64,000 nucleotides of DNA from Siderastrea radians (Eukaryota; Cnidaria; Anthozoa; Scleractinia; Rhizangiidae). Position numbers and translations under genes: made by a program. The stretch spans positions 1,364,001 to 1,428,000 of the forward strand of contig OZ024896.1 of the NCBI GenBank assembly GCA_964017195.1, given 5' to 3'. Of this stretch, positions 24,130 to 33,128 are shown one piece after another. Numbering within the stretch: position 1 is the first letter of the stretch; every line of letters starts with the position of its first letter. The notes under the pieces are model-generated. The model did not search any database. It was given only the letters and a program-made list of their open reading frames with translations, and had not been told where the DNA came from.

Positions 24130-25057
24130 ATGCATCGGTCAATTCCAGCTGCGCCTTCCCCCCCCCCCCCCAGCTACACGTAAACCCCCGGGCATTAGAA
24201 TTTTTTTTCTTGGATGGCAAATTTCCGGGAGTGGGGGCACTTAAGCTGCCAAATGCCCCGTAGTGGGGACGAAGAAAGAGGACAAATGCCCTGCCCCCAG
24301 GATCGTACGTCCCCAAGCAACATTGCAGCAGTTTTCATTCATTGCACAATAGTGCTCCATTCAACATTTAAATGTGTGATTTTTTGTTTCTGTAGGTCTG
24401 CCTCTCCATCTTCTAATTGGTTAATAACACAGACAACACTACATGATAGTTGATTCTCATTTTATGGTTATTTATTTTGTTTTTAAACAGTTCACTAGTA
24501 AAAATATCTTGACATCATAAAATAGTCTGTGGTAAAGTTATCTGTTGTGAATATTTTAATAATATGCAAAAGTAAACGACGATCCCTAGAAATATGTTTA
24601 AAAATCAATAAACGATCATGATAGTTTTAGAATCATTGCGACAAAATTCTAATTATAAAATCCTTGATTAAAGAAGCATACATTTGTCAATTCAGGTTAA
24701 TCGTTCCCGATAGCTCAAGTTGTGCCTCGATAAGCAATTAAGAAATAAATGCATAAAGTCGAGAAAACCTCCACAAGTTTGTCCAGTCCTCAACTTTGAC
24801 GGACGAGCCAATCTACGTCGAGCCAGTCTGCGACAAACTGCTGGATCTTCCATGTTTGGATTTAGAGTCGGAAACCATGTGCAAATAGCCCAGGGGTAGT
24901 ACCCTGCGTAGTCAAATGCCCAACCCCCGAGCCATGCCAAATTTGCTAATGCCCCACCCCCGGGACTGACAAGGTGCGCAAATGCCCCGCAGTTGCCCAG
25001 TGATGGGGGATGGGTGCAGCTGGAATTGACTGATGCATTATGCTCATGTAACAGTAA

Positions 25058-25093
<36 letters not shown>

Positions 25094-25095
25094 GT
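24130..25095. repeat. Inverted-repeat element with GC-rich arms and (AAT)n tail
   Basis: ATGCATCGGTCAATTCCAGC at 24130 is mirrored at 25016-25038. Both arms continue into C-rich text with GGGCATT/AATGCCC phrases. The right arm is followed by an (AAT)n tract at about 25060-25095. It looks like two oppositely oriented copies, or the two ends, of one repeat family. Confidence 0.5.
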
Positions 25096-25173
25096 AATAA
25101 ACTTGAAGGACAAGTATTAGCATTCCAGTCAAATTCAGAGATAAACCAAACTTATGGTTTGTAAATATTTTTT

Positions 25174-25886
25174 TTCTGGAAGGGGACAGTTGTTACTAAT
25201 TTTTATAGTGGTCATTTAATGAAGATTGTTCCTTATTAAATATTTGGTCAGAGTTTCGACTGAATGCAATGCAGACTACAGAAATGAGGATGCAAACAGT
25301 CCAATCGAATACACAGTTTCATGCAGCTTCTATTCTAGTCCGCAGATGTACTAGTTCTTTTTGTTGTTGTTGTCGTCATTGTTTTTAATGTCATGATGTA
25401 CCACTGTAGTACTTCATGTTTTTTTTCACTAAACTCTTGTAGTGAAGATGCTGCATGAACATCAAATGTTTCATCTCCCTGAAAGTATCCACATTCACAA
25501 GCGGCCATCTTTACATAAGCATCTAAGGTCATGAGATCTTTTCTGGAAGGGGACAGTTCCTACTAATTTTTATAGTGGTCATTTAATGAAGATTGTTCCT
25601 TATTAAATAGTTGGTCAGAGTTTCGACTGAATACAGTGCTACAGAAATGAGGATGCAAACAGTCCAATCGAATACACAGTTTCATGCAGCTTCTATTCTA
25701 GTCCCCAGATGTAATAGTTTTTGTTGTTGTTGTTGTTGTCGTCATTGTTTTTGATGTCATGATGTACACTGAAGTACTTCATGTTTTTTTCGCTAAACTC
25801 TTGTAGTGAAGATGCTGCATGAACATAAAATGTTTCATCTCCCTGAAAGTATCCACATTCACAAGTGACCATCTTTACAGAAGCAT
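25174..25886. repeat. Tandem duplication, period 367 bp
   Basis: Two near-identical direct copies begin TTTCTGGAAGGGGACAGTT at about 25174 and 25541 and run through the same text to …TTTACA(T/G)AAGCAT. A (GTT)n tract varies in length between copies. No gene recognised. Confidence 0.85.
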
Positions 25887-25990
25887 TCTTATTTAAGTTA
25901 GATAATTTGTTAATTATTAACCGGCCGTCGCTATGGCGACCGCCGGTTTATAAAATGGACACGGTTTTGTCGTGATAGTCAGTTGGCTTA

Positions 25991-26337
25991 AGTAGTAATG
26001 TGCGCCCACATAGAGAAAATGCTGGCTTCTGATTGGTCGAGAGCATTTGTCTTGTGATTGGGCGAGGGGTTGTCATAGGAACGGAAACCCCTGCCCAGTA
26101 GGATCGTGGGCTCAAGCGGAAGTCACATGACCGGAAATGACGTCATGGGAACCGGAAGTCACGTGTTTTTAGGAGGGGAAACCGCTGAGCAGTGGGAAAA
26201 AACGATCGTGGGCTCATGCAACCGGAAGTCACGTGTTTTTAGGAGGGGAAACCGCTGACCAGTTGGAAAAATGGATCGTGGGCTCAGGATAGGGCAAAAC
26301 CGCGGAGAAAACGCGGGCTCAAAGTCCAAAGTCCAAT
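25991..26337. repeat. Polinton left TIR with two 70-bp subrepeats
   Basis: Matches the right TIR base for base over about 220 bp. It then carries two 70-bp subrepeats (26151-26220 and from 26221) containing TCACGTG, AAACCGCTGA and GATCGTGGGCTCA. A CRE-like TGACGTCA lies at about 26139. The inner end is AAAGTCCAAAGTCCAAT. The right TIR has three subrepeats instead of two. Confidence 0.95.
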
Positions 26338-26457
26338 GTTTGCATCGGGGGTAGTCCTTTGAGTAAAAATAACACAAAAAAATAAATAAATACTTTTTAT
26401 TTGTCATACACATTTTTTCACAACAAGTTCCTCTTTGATATGAGTGTTCCTATTGTT
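26338..26457 (-). terminator. 3' region of the polymerase gene
   Basis: Between the left TIR and the PolB stop. A minus-strand AATAAA poly(A) signal (plus TTTATT at 26396-26401) lies about 57 bp after the stop. No gene here. Confidence 0.6.
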
Positions 26458-28875
26458 TCACTGGTAGCCATAGGGGTAGGTCTTGAAGGTGTGGGGATCA
26501 ATGACTCGTTTGTTGTATACCAACTGGTATTGTTTCTGTTGTGGAAACGTGAACAGTTCATAGGTGTTAGGATCCCGAACAATGTGGTGTGAGTTGATGA
26601 CCTGTGTTTGTCGTGGCTTGAGGAGGGGTCTTTCTATTTCGTCTTTGACATTCTGACGCATGACGTCATAGTTGAGTTGGGTCTTGCCCTCGCTGTTGAG
26701 ACGGAACCCTCTCACCTTACACTCCACGTGTCCTTGATTAGTGGTATACCCATAATTTTTGGGACCCCCACTCACAAATTCTTCAATGTACTCGTCCTTG
26801 CTCAACTCAGAGGTGAAGTCCCCGAGGTAATTCCCCAAGTCTGGGTTGGGTTGCCCCTCGTCTTGCAGGAAGATGACAGAGTCTGTGTCGTAGTAGAGGA
26901 CACGTTCCTGCAACTGCTCCAGGGCGGCATAAAGTTTGAGCCGGGCATGACAGGTGGTGAAACAGGCTACAAAGATGTTAAGGTTGGGTGACACGGGGAT
27001 GTCTTCCTTTTCGTACTGATATTGGACCTCTACCATTTGATCATTGATGATGGAGACTTGACGCACGTCGATTGTATCCGTGTTTAAAAACTGGTGGAAG
27101 GTTTGGGGGTCACCAAATTCTTTGACTCGGGTTTTGTTGAGGCGTTGACCAAACTTCCCCCACATGGAATTAAGCATCAATTTCGCGAGGGTACGCAACC
27201 CTGGGTTCTTCTCAATTTTGTCATACTCCAACTGAATGCCTTCATGCTCGAAGTACTTCTGGATGTAGTCCTGTTTGGCTTGCTCTGACATGTCGTCCTT
27301 GGGCCACCCACTGGCTTCTTGTTTGATTTTTAACCAAGTGTTGACGTAGTCTCTGAACAGCCCCTGACAGGTGTCGTCAAAATGCCACACCTCATAGATG
27401 TACTGGACTTGGTACCCTAGCTCGACGGCTTTCTGTAATTCTGGGCTGCACCAAGTACTTGTCAGGGCGCGTTCCTCGTCGGGGTGAGGGCAATGATAGG
27501 ATCTGTCTAGAAGGGGTTTGTCCATTTCTTCTTTCACACAACGTCCACAGAGAGGAAAGAGTAGTTTGTCGTCATGGCGGTAAGGCAGCACGGGATGGTA
27601 CAGTTCACGGGGAGGCAGGATTTTGCATTGGATCAAGCCAAAGTACTGGTGGATGTCCGTATGACCGGGATGTGTAATAAAGTTTGGATGTCCTTTAGGG
27701 TAGATGCTCGTTTTGTTCACCCATGGGTACAAGGAGGTGACATCGATGTAATGGATCTTTTGACTGGGGGTGGCTTGATGGTACAGTTTCACGGCATTGG
27801 TACGTCCTCCACAGAAAGCGTCGCGGGGATTGATGGGTTCTGTCATGTCAAGGTTAGTTACAAATGTACCAATGTCAGGTGAGGTGTGTTTGAGACGGGC
27901 CCAATCGCATCCCCACATTTCTACCACGGTGTACCCTTGTTGTATTAAACGTCGGGTCCTTTGTTGCGTGTCCTCGTAGGCATCCTGCATGGACCGATCA
28001 CAGTGGCGTCGATGTGTTTCGTAACGTTTGGGATAACAGCGAGGACATCCATGGAAGAAACAACCATGGTATTCATAGATGGTGTTGGTACTGGCATCGA
28101 AACCGTCCACATGGAGCTTGGTACCAGGGATGCGATACTCGCCGGCATTTTTCGCATGTTGAAGATGGGGGGCTTGGTGTTGTTGGCACCAGGTTAACCA
28201 TTCGATGGCTTCGTTGGACTGATTGACGTTATTCTTCTTCCAAGTAAGGGTGGGTTTACTGGCAATACTGTTAGGGATCATCCGGTTCCTACGTAAATCC
28301 ATGTTGCAGGCAGAAGCAATGGTGATGTGGTCAAAGGGATTGAACCCCGCTTGAGCTTCAAACAATCGTTTGAAAGTCAGACATCCTTGTTTCAAGAGCC
28401 GCACATCGGATTTGCAATAGTCCAACAACTCTTGTTGGAAATCAAACACCATGTTATTGGCACGTTGTTCTTGATGCCACGTTTCCAGGGCTTGCTTGTC
28501 TTCGGGGGACTTGGTTTCGGGCATGTAGTAATCGAGAGATGGGATGGGTCCCACGTAGTTTTGATGCTCATCACCGGGTACGTTGAACAGGTGAGGGAAG
28601 TACCCTTTTTTCAATTCCGTTAATCCAAAGGTTGCGGGAAAGGCGGACAAAGGCATCGGGAGGAAACTCATCGAATCGATAAATCGGATCCGATCGTGTT
28701 TGACTTCCAAGAGTTTACATCCGTTGCGGAGTTGTTGGACGATCCGGTTATCACTATGGTATTGTTGGACGACAAAGTAGCCATCGTACCCTTGGAAATT
28801 ATGAGCGATGACATTGACTTGTCGGGTATCGTTGAGTGTCAAGGTACCAACCATTCGAGAAAATCTCGGGTACAA
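26458..28875 (-). CDS. polB: Protein-primed DNA polymerase B, C-terminal part (frameshifted gene)
   Basis: Encodes the rest of the exonuclease and the polymerase domain of the Polinton replicase, which copies linear DNA from a terminal protein primer. Visible motifs: ExoII AHNFQGYDGYF (about 24-34), ExoIII YCKSDV (153-158), motif A DVTSLYP (379-385), motif B KLMLNSMWGKFGQ (565-577) and motif C YYDTDS (661-666). A segment around 255-330 with VDGF…YEYHGCFFHGCPRC looks like the endonuclease-like insertion often seen in this family. ExoI lies in the other frame (28839-30590). The open frame has no ATG at its 5' end; the first usable-looking codon is TTG at 28875, so it is not an independent gene. 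Active only if the frame is restored or sequence error explains the break. Confidence 0.9.
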   Translation of the reverse strand: MYPRFSRMVGTLTLNDTRQVNVIAHNFQGYDGYFVVQQYHSDNRIVQQLRNGCKLLEVKHDRIRFIDSMSFLPMPLSAFPATFGLTELKKGYFPHLFNVPGDEHQNYVGPIPSLDYYMPETKSPEDKQALETWHQEQRANNMVFDFQQELLDYCKSDVRLLKQGCLTFKRLFEAQAGFNPFDHITIASACNMDLRRNRMIPNSIASKPTLTWKKNNVNQSNEAIEWLTWCQQHQAPHLQHAKNAGEYRIPGTKLHVDGFDASTNTIYEYHGCFFHGCPRCYPKRYETHRRHCDRSMQDAYEDTQQRTRRLIQQGYTVVEMWGCDWARLKHTSPDIGTFVTNLDMTEPINPRDAFCGGRTNAVKLYHQATPSQKIHYIDVTSLYPWVNKTSIYPKGHPNFITHPGHTDIHQYFGLIQCKILPPRELYHPVLPYRHDDKLLFPLCGRCVKEEMDKPLLDRSYHCPHPDEERALTSTWCSPELQKAVELGYQVQYIYEVWHFDDTCQGLFRDYVNTWLKIKQEASGWPKDDMSEQAKQDYIQKYFEHEGIQLEYDKIEKNPGLRTLAKLMLNSMWGKFGQRLNKTRVKEFGDPQTFHQFLNTDTIDVRQVSIINDQMVEVQYQYEKEDIPVSPNLNIFVACFTTCHARLKLYAALEQLQERVLYYDTDSVIFLQDEGQPNPDLGNYLGDFTSELSKDEYIEEFVSGGPKNYGYTTNQGHVECKVRGFRLNSEGKTQLNYDVMRQNVKDEIERPLLKPRQTQVINSHHIVRDPNTYELFTFPQQKQYQLVYNKRVIDPHTFKTYPYGYQ

Positions 28876-30590
28876 GACAGGCCTGGGAAAGACTTGGGTG
28901 GATCGTTGTCTTCGGTTTCGGCCACGAGGAGATTGGCAATGTGTTTTTGGTGGGGTTGCATGGCTTCAATGTCAAAGAAGACATGAAGGGGTGGTAGGTC
29001 GTCCTCCTCGGGGTTGCTATCAGGTTCCGCCGCGGCGGCTGCCCCTCGTTTGGCGCGAGGCCCTCCCTGGTGTTTCCTCTTTCTCTTCTTGTTTTGAGGG
29101 GGTCTTTGAATAAAACAAAGATGGGTTTCACTGTGCACGTACTCATGGCAAGACGGGCAGTCTATGTGGTAGCATAGGTGTTTGGCAATCTTGTCTAATC
29201 CCACGTCCAGTTTAAAACAAGTACGACAGCGACGGCGACGAAAGCAGACGGAGGACTCTAGGTTGGCTGCAGGTTTGCCCGTGTGGTCCTTGACGAGATG
29301 CATTTGGAAACAGGTGTCTCCAAAAAAGTCCCGATGACAACTGTCGCAACGTTGTGTGGCTTTCTGGTTTCGAGGGTACGCTGCCTGGAAATCAGGGCAC
29401 TCTTTTTGGCAACAGGCGCGGCATTGTTTTTTCTTGTTGCAGCGATGCTGTCCCTCATGGTCATAGGGTTTCCAACAATGGGCACAGACGTAACTGGATC
29501 CGAAAAATCCGGGTAGACGAGTGATGACATCATAATGGTTATGGTCGTGCAAGAGGATGAGTTGTTTATCTTTGGGGTCTCCATAGGTGGTGATGTGATA
29601 ATGTCGATGGGCATCCACCAGGATGATCTGGTAATCGGTGAGGGACGGGGCTTGACTGAAGGCTGTCAAGGCATCGTAACTGCATGGACCCAAGGGCACC
29701 TTGGCTTCATTATGGAGGTCCCAAGCTAAGGTTCTCTGGATTTGACTTCCTTTGCGAATCGAATGCCATTTCGGGTGTTGGTCCACGCGAGCTTTGGCGG
29801 TGACGAGGGCTCTGGCACAGCAGAGGTCATCATCATTCTGGATGCGGATGATTGATTTCGATGTTTTGGTTAAGGCTTGGTGGGTTGGGTGCCCAGGTTT
29901 ACCACGACGGGGTTTGCCGGTGCCTTGAGGAGCATGTTGGACTTGCGTAATGGATAATTGAAAGGAGTCATCCATTTCAAATTGTTCGTTGCTGTTGAGG
30001 GCTTGGGCTAAACGGTGGAACAGGGCCTCCACACGCTCTGTGTCTCGACGCCATTCACCCGCCCGTAATCCCCACCCCTGGAAATTATTGTGCAGGCGAT
30101 TGGAGGCGATGGTGAAGTAGAGGCGATCTTGATCGTGGAGGTCAGGCGTGGTGGCTAACACTTGATTCACTGCTCGACGTAATCCGTCTTGGAGAGCTTG
30201 GGTAATGTTTTGACCTGGAATCAAGTTCCCCCTTTGACGTAACTGGGTATTGAAATGACGTTCACGTACTCCCATACGCGTGCTCCGACGGTCGACAAAG
30301 CCATCGATGTCAAATTCAAATACTCCAATGGCGGAGGTATCCAAACCGCCGCCACTTTGTTCAAGGAGGTGGGTTTGAAAGGCTTGTTGCCGTTCTAAAT
30401 GGTCCATTGCCTCATGACAGAGGTCGTCGTCAATGTCCGGCATCTCTTCCTGAGTTAATAAATGTCCATGACAGGAAGGCGTCTCGTCTTCTAGCTCAGA
30501 GTCCGAGGTGTTTAGTCCGAGCAAGGAGATGATATCATCGTGGCTAAGGCCACTGGCCCCCGCGCCGTCTTCTGGCGGCGGCGAGGCCAT
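28839..30590 (-). CDS. polB: DNA polymerase B, N-terminal part (frameshifted gene)
   Basis: The 583-aa N-terminal portion of the Polinton polymerase. An acidic N-terminus precedes a Cys/His-rich region (about 369-492) with many CxxC and CxxH pairs, then a basic Lys/Arg segment (501-515), and the ExoI motif FFDIEAMQ (538-545). The frame ends at 28839, about 40 codons after ExoI, exactly where family members normally continue to ExoII. That continuation is found in the -1 frame. ATG at 30590 sits 34 bp after a TATAAAAA box (30624-30631). Divergently transcribed from 30811. The break means the protein is truncated unless a ribosomal or assembly explanation holds. Confidence 0.88.
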   Translation of the reverse strand: MASPPPEDGAGASGLSHDDIISLLGLNTSDSELEDETPSCHGHLLTQEEMPDIDDDLCHEAMDHLERQQAFQTHLLEQSGGGLDTSAIGVFEFDIDGFVDRRSTRMGVRERHFNTQLRQRGNLIPGQNITQALQDGLRRAVNQVLATTPDLHDQDRLYFTIASNRLHNNFQGWGLRAGEWRRDTERVEALFHRLAQALNSNEQFEMDDSFQLSITQVQHAPQGTGKPRRGKPGHPTHQALTKTSKSIIRIQNDDDLCCARALVTAKARVDQHPKWHSIRKGSQIQRTLAWDLHNEAKVPLGPCSYDALTAFSQAPSLTDYQIILVDAHRHYHITTYGDPKDKQLILLHDHNHYDVITRLPGFFGSSYVCAHCWKPYDHEGQHRCNKKKQCRACCQKECPDFQAAYPRNQKATQRCDSCHRDFFGDTCFQMHLVKDHTGKPAANLESSVCFRRRRCRTCFKLDVGLDKIAKHLCYHIDCPSCHEYVHSETHLCFIQRPPQNKKRKRKHQGGPRAKRGAAAAAEPDSNPEEDDLPPLHVFFDIEAMQPHQKHIANLLVAETEDNDPPKSFPGLSCTRDFLEWLVP

Positions 30591-30810
30591 GATCAGATGA
30601 CTCAGCTGGCGGTCGGGGCTCTGTTTTTATAGAGAAAAAAGGGTCACGTGGAAGGGAATGGGCCAATGAGAAGGAGACCCCATGATGCTTTGGGAGGGGG
30701 CTGGGGTGGGGGGACCCCCCTCCCCCCTCTCTAGTTGGGACCCATGGGGCATCACGGGAACGAATAAGTCCCTATAAAAGAAATCGAACCTCCGGCTGAG
30801 TCATCTCAAA
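30591..30810. promoter_or_regulatory. Divergent promoter between PolB and the plus-strand pair
   Basis: It has a minus-strand TATAAAAA (30624-30631) for PolB and a plus-strand TATAAAAG (30773-30780) for the gene at 30811, plus a CCAAT box (GGCCAATGAG near 30660), an E-box CACGTG and G/C-rich runs. A stretch of about 110 bp (…AATGAGAAGGAGACCCC, then ATGATGCTTTGGGAGG…) is repeated in inverted orientation at about 45440-45570, the other divergent promoter. The early-gene role is inferred. Confidence 0.75.
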
Positions 30811-31245
30811 ATGGACTCTGCCCATGAGAAGCTGTTGAAGGAGTTTGAGGCATTTGAAGTGGACCAAGTTTTAAAGGAGGTTAAGGAGTGGAGTCTAGAC
30901 GACGACCGAGACATCCGGGAGTTTGGGGAAGCGCTGTTGGAGGAGAGAAGGAAACGGAGTCTAGTAGTCAAGGCAACCCAGGCAGCACGGCACACGTACG
31001 TGCAACAGCACTGGAACCCGGGCTGCTACCCGCAATTTACCACCGAGTGGTTCATCGAGGGCCTGGACTATTGCTGCCCCTATTGGAGGTACGAATTTAA
31101 ACGTCCCCTCACGCCCCCACCAGCACCGCGGTCCTCTCCTGATGCCGCGCATCAAGCGTATCAAACGCCCCGCCAGACGTCCTCCGCCAAACGACAGCCC
31201 CGACGAACTCACCACCACGATGGATACCACCAGCGACGACAGTGA
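30811..31245 (+). CDS. Uncharacterised 144-aa Polinton protein
   Basis: The first gene rightward from the divergent promoter; the TATA box lies 31-38 bp upstream of the ATG. The N-terminal half is strongly charged and helical in appearance (HEKLLKEFEAFEVDQVLKEV), followed by an aromatic Cys-containing middle (WFIEGLDYCCPYWRYEF, about 79-96) and a Pro/Arg/His-rich tail. The last 104 bases overlap the next gene in another frame, so the tail composition may be set partly by that overlap. I do not recognise the family. Its position next to PolB suggests an early function. Confidence 0.65.
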   Translation: MDSAHEKLLKEFEAFEVDQVLKEVKEWSLDDDRDIREFGEALLEERRKRSLVVKATQAARHTYVQQHWNPGCYPQFTTEWFIEGLDYCCPYWRYEFKRPLTPPPAPRSSPDAAHQAYQTPRQTSSAKRQPRRTHHHDGYHQRRQ

Positions 31246-32044
31246 AGACAGCCCCGATGAACTCGCACAGCTCCGGGCTAAAGAAGACCAACGACGGGCG
31301 CGGCGACGGGTCGTTAACGCCAGGTACCGGGCCAGGCATCCCCAGCGAGTCGCCGCCCAGAGACAAAGCTATCGGGCCAGGCATCCCGAGCGAGTCGCCG
31401 CCCAGAAACGACGGTATCGGGCCAACCATCCCGAGCGAGAAGCCGCCCGGAAACAACGCTATCGGGCCAGGCATCCCGAGCGAGTCGCTGCCCAGAAACG
31501 ACGGTATCGGGCCAAGAAACGTAAGGGCCTCCCCCTCACCGACGACGACGACGACGATGATGAAATGGCAGAGCGCCAGACCTGCCAACCCCGGTACCGA
31601 ACCAGGTATGCCAACCGAATAGCAAGAGGGCTCGCGGAACGACAGAGAACGCAGGAAAAACGCCAAGCCTTGGGCCCCCTTTCCCTGACGATCCGTGTGG
31701 ACGACTTTATGCAAGGCTTTTGGGACTCCCTCTCACCTCGTTCCTCTGCAACAGAACCCATGGAACGAGAGACCCTGACGGTCCCTGTGGGCGATTTTAG
31801 CCAAGGCTTTTGGGACTCCCTCTCGCCCGGCCAGGAGGTCATAATAATGGACAGGGCTTCAGGGGCCCTTCATCCCCTGGATTCTTCTTGTGACTTGTGG
31901 GACGAGGGAAAGGGGTTTTTAGACAACCTCCTACAGGAGTCAACGGACGTGCCATCGGACGACTCTTTGCAGGATGTTTTCCATGATTTGGGCCCATGGA
32001 GCCCCCAGGAGTGTGACTTTGATTTGGAGGACTTTGTTTCGTAA
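31142..32044 (+). CDS. Candidate transcription activator with 15-residue basic repeats
   Basis: A 300-aa protein. Residues 62-121 are four tandem 15-residue repeats of the type YRARHPERVAAQKRR, encoded by a 45-bp DNA repeat (31325-31504). A DDDDDDD run (about 134-140) separates this basic part from an acidic/aromatic half. That half contains two copies of a DF(M/S)QGFWDSLSP module (188-199 and 218-229) and ends DFDLEDFVS. A basic repeat domain followed by acidic-aromatic patches is the layout of a DNA-binding activator; this is inference from composition. It starts inside the preceding gene (104-bp overlap). It lacks a family name I can support. Confidence 0.7.
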   Translation: MPRIKRIKRPARRPPPNDSPDELTTTMDTTSDDSEDSPDELAQLRAKEDQRRARRRVVNARYRARHPQRVAAQRQSYRARHPERVAAQKRRYRANHPEREAARKQRYRARHPERVAAQKRRYRAKKRKGLPLTDDDDDDDEMAERQTCQPRYRTRYANRIARGLAERQRTQEKRQALGPLSLTIRVDDFMQGFWDSLSPRSSATEPMERETLTVPVGDFSQGFWDSLSPGQEVIIMDRASGALHPLDSSCDLWDEGKGFLDNLLQESTDVPSDDSLQDVFHDLGPWSPQECDFDLEDFVS

Positions 32045-32110
32045 AGAGACAATGCTTGACATTTTCATTTTTTATTTTTCAACATGGTATGGGGGTGTCA
32101 TTAAAGTGTT
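32045..32110. terminator. Convergent 3' ends
   Basis: The plus-strand activator-like gene and the minus-strand PLA2-like gene converge here. A minus-strand AATAAA (plus TTTATT, 32071-32076) and a plus-strand ATTAAA (32100-32105) can serve as poly(A) signals. Confidence 0.55.
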
Positions 32111-32473
32111 TTACAATTTTAAACGTTTCTTGGCTTGCATGATTTTTTTGACCACCCGTTCCGTCTTGGTTTTCTTGCCGGGTAATTTATCAATGGCTTG
32201 GATCATCTTGGTATCGGCTTTCCATTTGTCTTGCAAATTCTTGGCACGGCTGTAATCAATGTCGTGTTGTTTCGCAATTTGGTCCAAGCGATTGATCCCG
32301 GGATCCCCACGTTTCAGGCGTTTGGCCAAATGGGTGCCAGGGCCCATGTACTGATACCCAGGCCAATGAAATTCTTTGCCGGTTTTGGCAATCCATTTTT
32401 GGACATCCAAGGCCCCTCCGCGTTGACGGCGTTTCCGTTGGGTGCCCCTTCTCCTCCTCCTCTGGGTGGGCAT
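32111..32473 (-). CDS. Phospholipase A2-like virion protein, 120 aa
   Basis: The N-terminus is Arg-rich and ends RQRGGAL (16-22), a motif shared with other small proteins of this element. Then comes a PLA2-type calcium loop YQYMGPGT (40-47) and the catalytic helix DQIAKQHDIDY (64-74) with the His-Asp pair at 70-71. This matches the minimal phospholipase A2 domain known from parvovirus capsid proteins and some adintoviruses, where it breaches endosomal membranes. The C-terminus is Lys-rich. The start is 4 bp after the previous gene's apparent original stop (32477), consistent with tight packing. Enzyme activity is inferred. Confidence 0.8.
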   Translation of the reverse strand: MPTQRRRRRGTQRKRRQRGGALDVQKWIAKTGKEFHWPGYQYMGPGTHLAKRLKRGDPGINRLDQIAKQHDIDYSRAKNLQDKWKADTKMIQAIDKLPGKKTKTERVVKKIMQAKKRLKL

Positions 32474-32564
32474 GTTTTATTCACTGTCGTAATCCAATCG
32501 ACGTCGTAACTTTTTGCCTCGGTGCCAATCTTCCCAACCGGGTAAGGGTTTTAATGCTTGCACT

Positions 32565-33128
32565 TCACGGGCGGGTCCTTTGCCTTTGCCTTTGCCCCAA
32601 GGACTCTCGGGCTAATTTTTTTTCCAAGGTCTTGCGCTGTTCTCGAATGGCTTCTAAACGCGACCGGATATCCCCTCGACTGGTGGAAGGGCTCCCTTTC
32701 TTGGGAATCTTACTGGTGGTGGCGGCTGCTCCTTTGCCTTTCTTGGTAGCAGGGGTAATGGGTGGTTTGGGGGTGGACGGGCTGCCTTTTATCATGCGCT
32801 TCAACCATTGTTCGACGGGTCCCGTCACCAAATCCCCGGCTTCTTCTTCTTCTTCTTCTTCTTCGCCAGGAGGTGCACCCGGGGCACCCACTCCCACGCC
32901 TCCGGGAAATTGACGAATGCGTTTGGTTAACTTGGTTAATTCTTGACTCAACGGTTTGGTTTGAGCATTGACCACGGCTGGGGGCAATTGGGGGTTGGCT
33001 AACAACACATGTTTTTTAGCGGCGAGCGTCGCGGCTTTGTTCAACAAGGCATTTTCGGTGAGTTCTCCTTTGTAATATTGAATGAGTTGTTCCAAGTCCT
33101 TCTGGGGAATCATGTAGACCTCGTCCAT
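32565..33128 (-). CDS. Uncharacterised virion-type protein, C-terminus frameshifted
   Basis: 187 aa. It has a helical N-terminus (YMIPQKDLEQLIQYYKG), a Gly/Ala/Pro stretch, a run of eight glutamates (about 89-96) and a basic helical C-terminal part (RSRLEAIREQRKTLEKKLARES). After 32611 a different minus-strand frame stays open to a stop at 32477. That frame has no start codon, is rich in Gly/Lys then acidic, and ends just before the next gene. The simplest reading is a small indel near 32605 (a GAGAG run) that replaced the original C-terminus with a short alternative tail. Function unknown; position among structural genes suggests a virion component. Confidence 0.65.
   Translation of the reverse strand: MDEVYMIPQKDLEQLIQYYKGELTENALLNKAATLAAKKHVLLANPQLPPAVVNAQTKPLSQELTKLTKRIRQFPGGVGVGAPGAPPGEEEEEEEEAGDLVTGPVEQWLKRMIKGSPSTPKPPITPATKKGKGAAATTSKIPKKGSPSTSRGDIRSRLEAIREQRKTLEKKLARESLGQRQRQRTRP

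Noticed and set aside
28880..28892. TTTCCCA as a programmed frameshift site in PolB
   Set aside because: Weak as a eukaryotic slippery heptamer, and the expected family text stays in the first frame for about 12 more codons.
26608..28986. Plus-strand open frames of 60-130 codons across the PolB region
   Set aside because: They are antisense shadows of the polymerase frame; no domains, no promoter and no conserved text.
31109..31714. Minus-strand 201-codon frame opposite the activator-like gene
   Set aside because: Its repeats mirror the sense 45-bp repeat; the plus frame has a promoter, ATG context and coherent domains.
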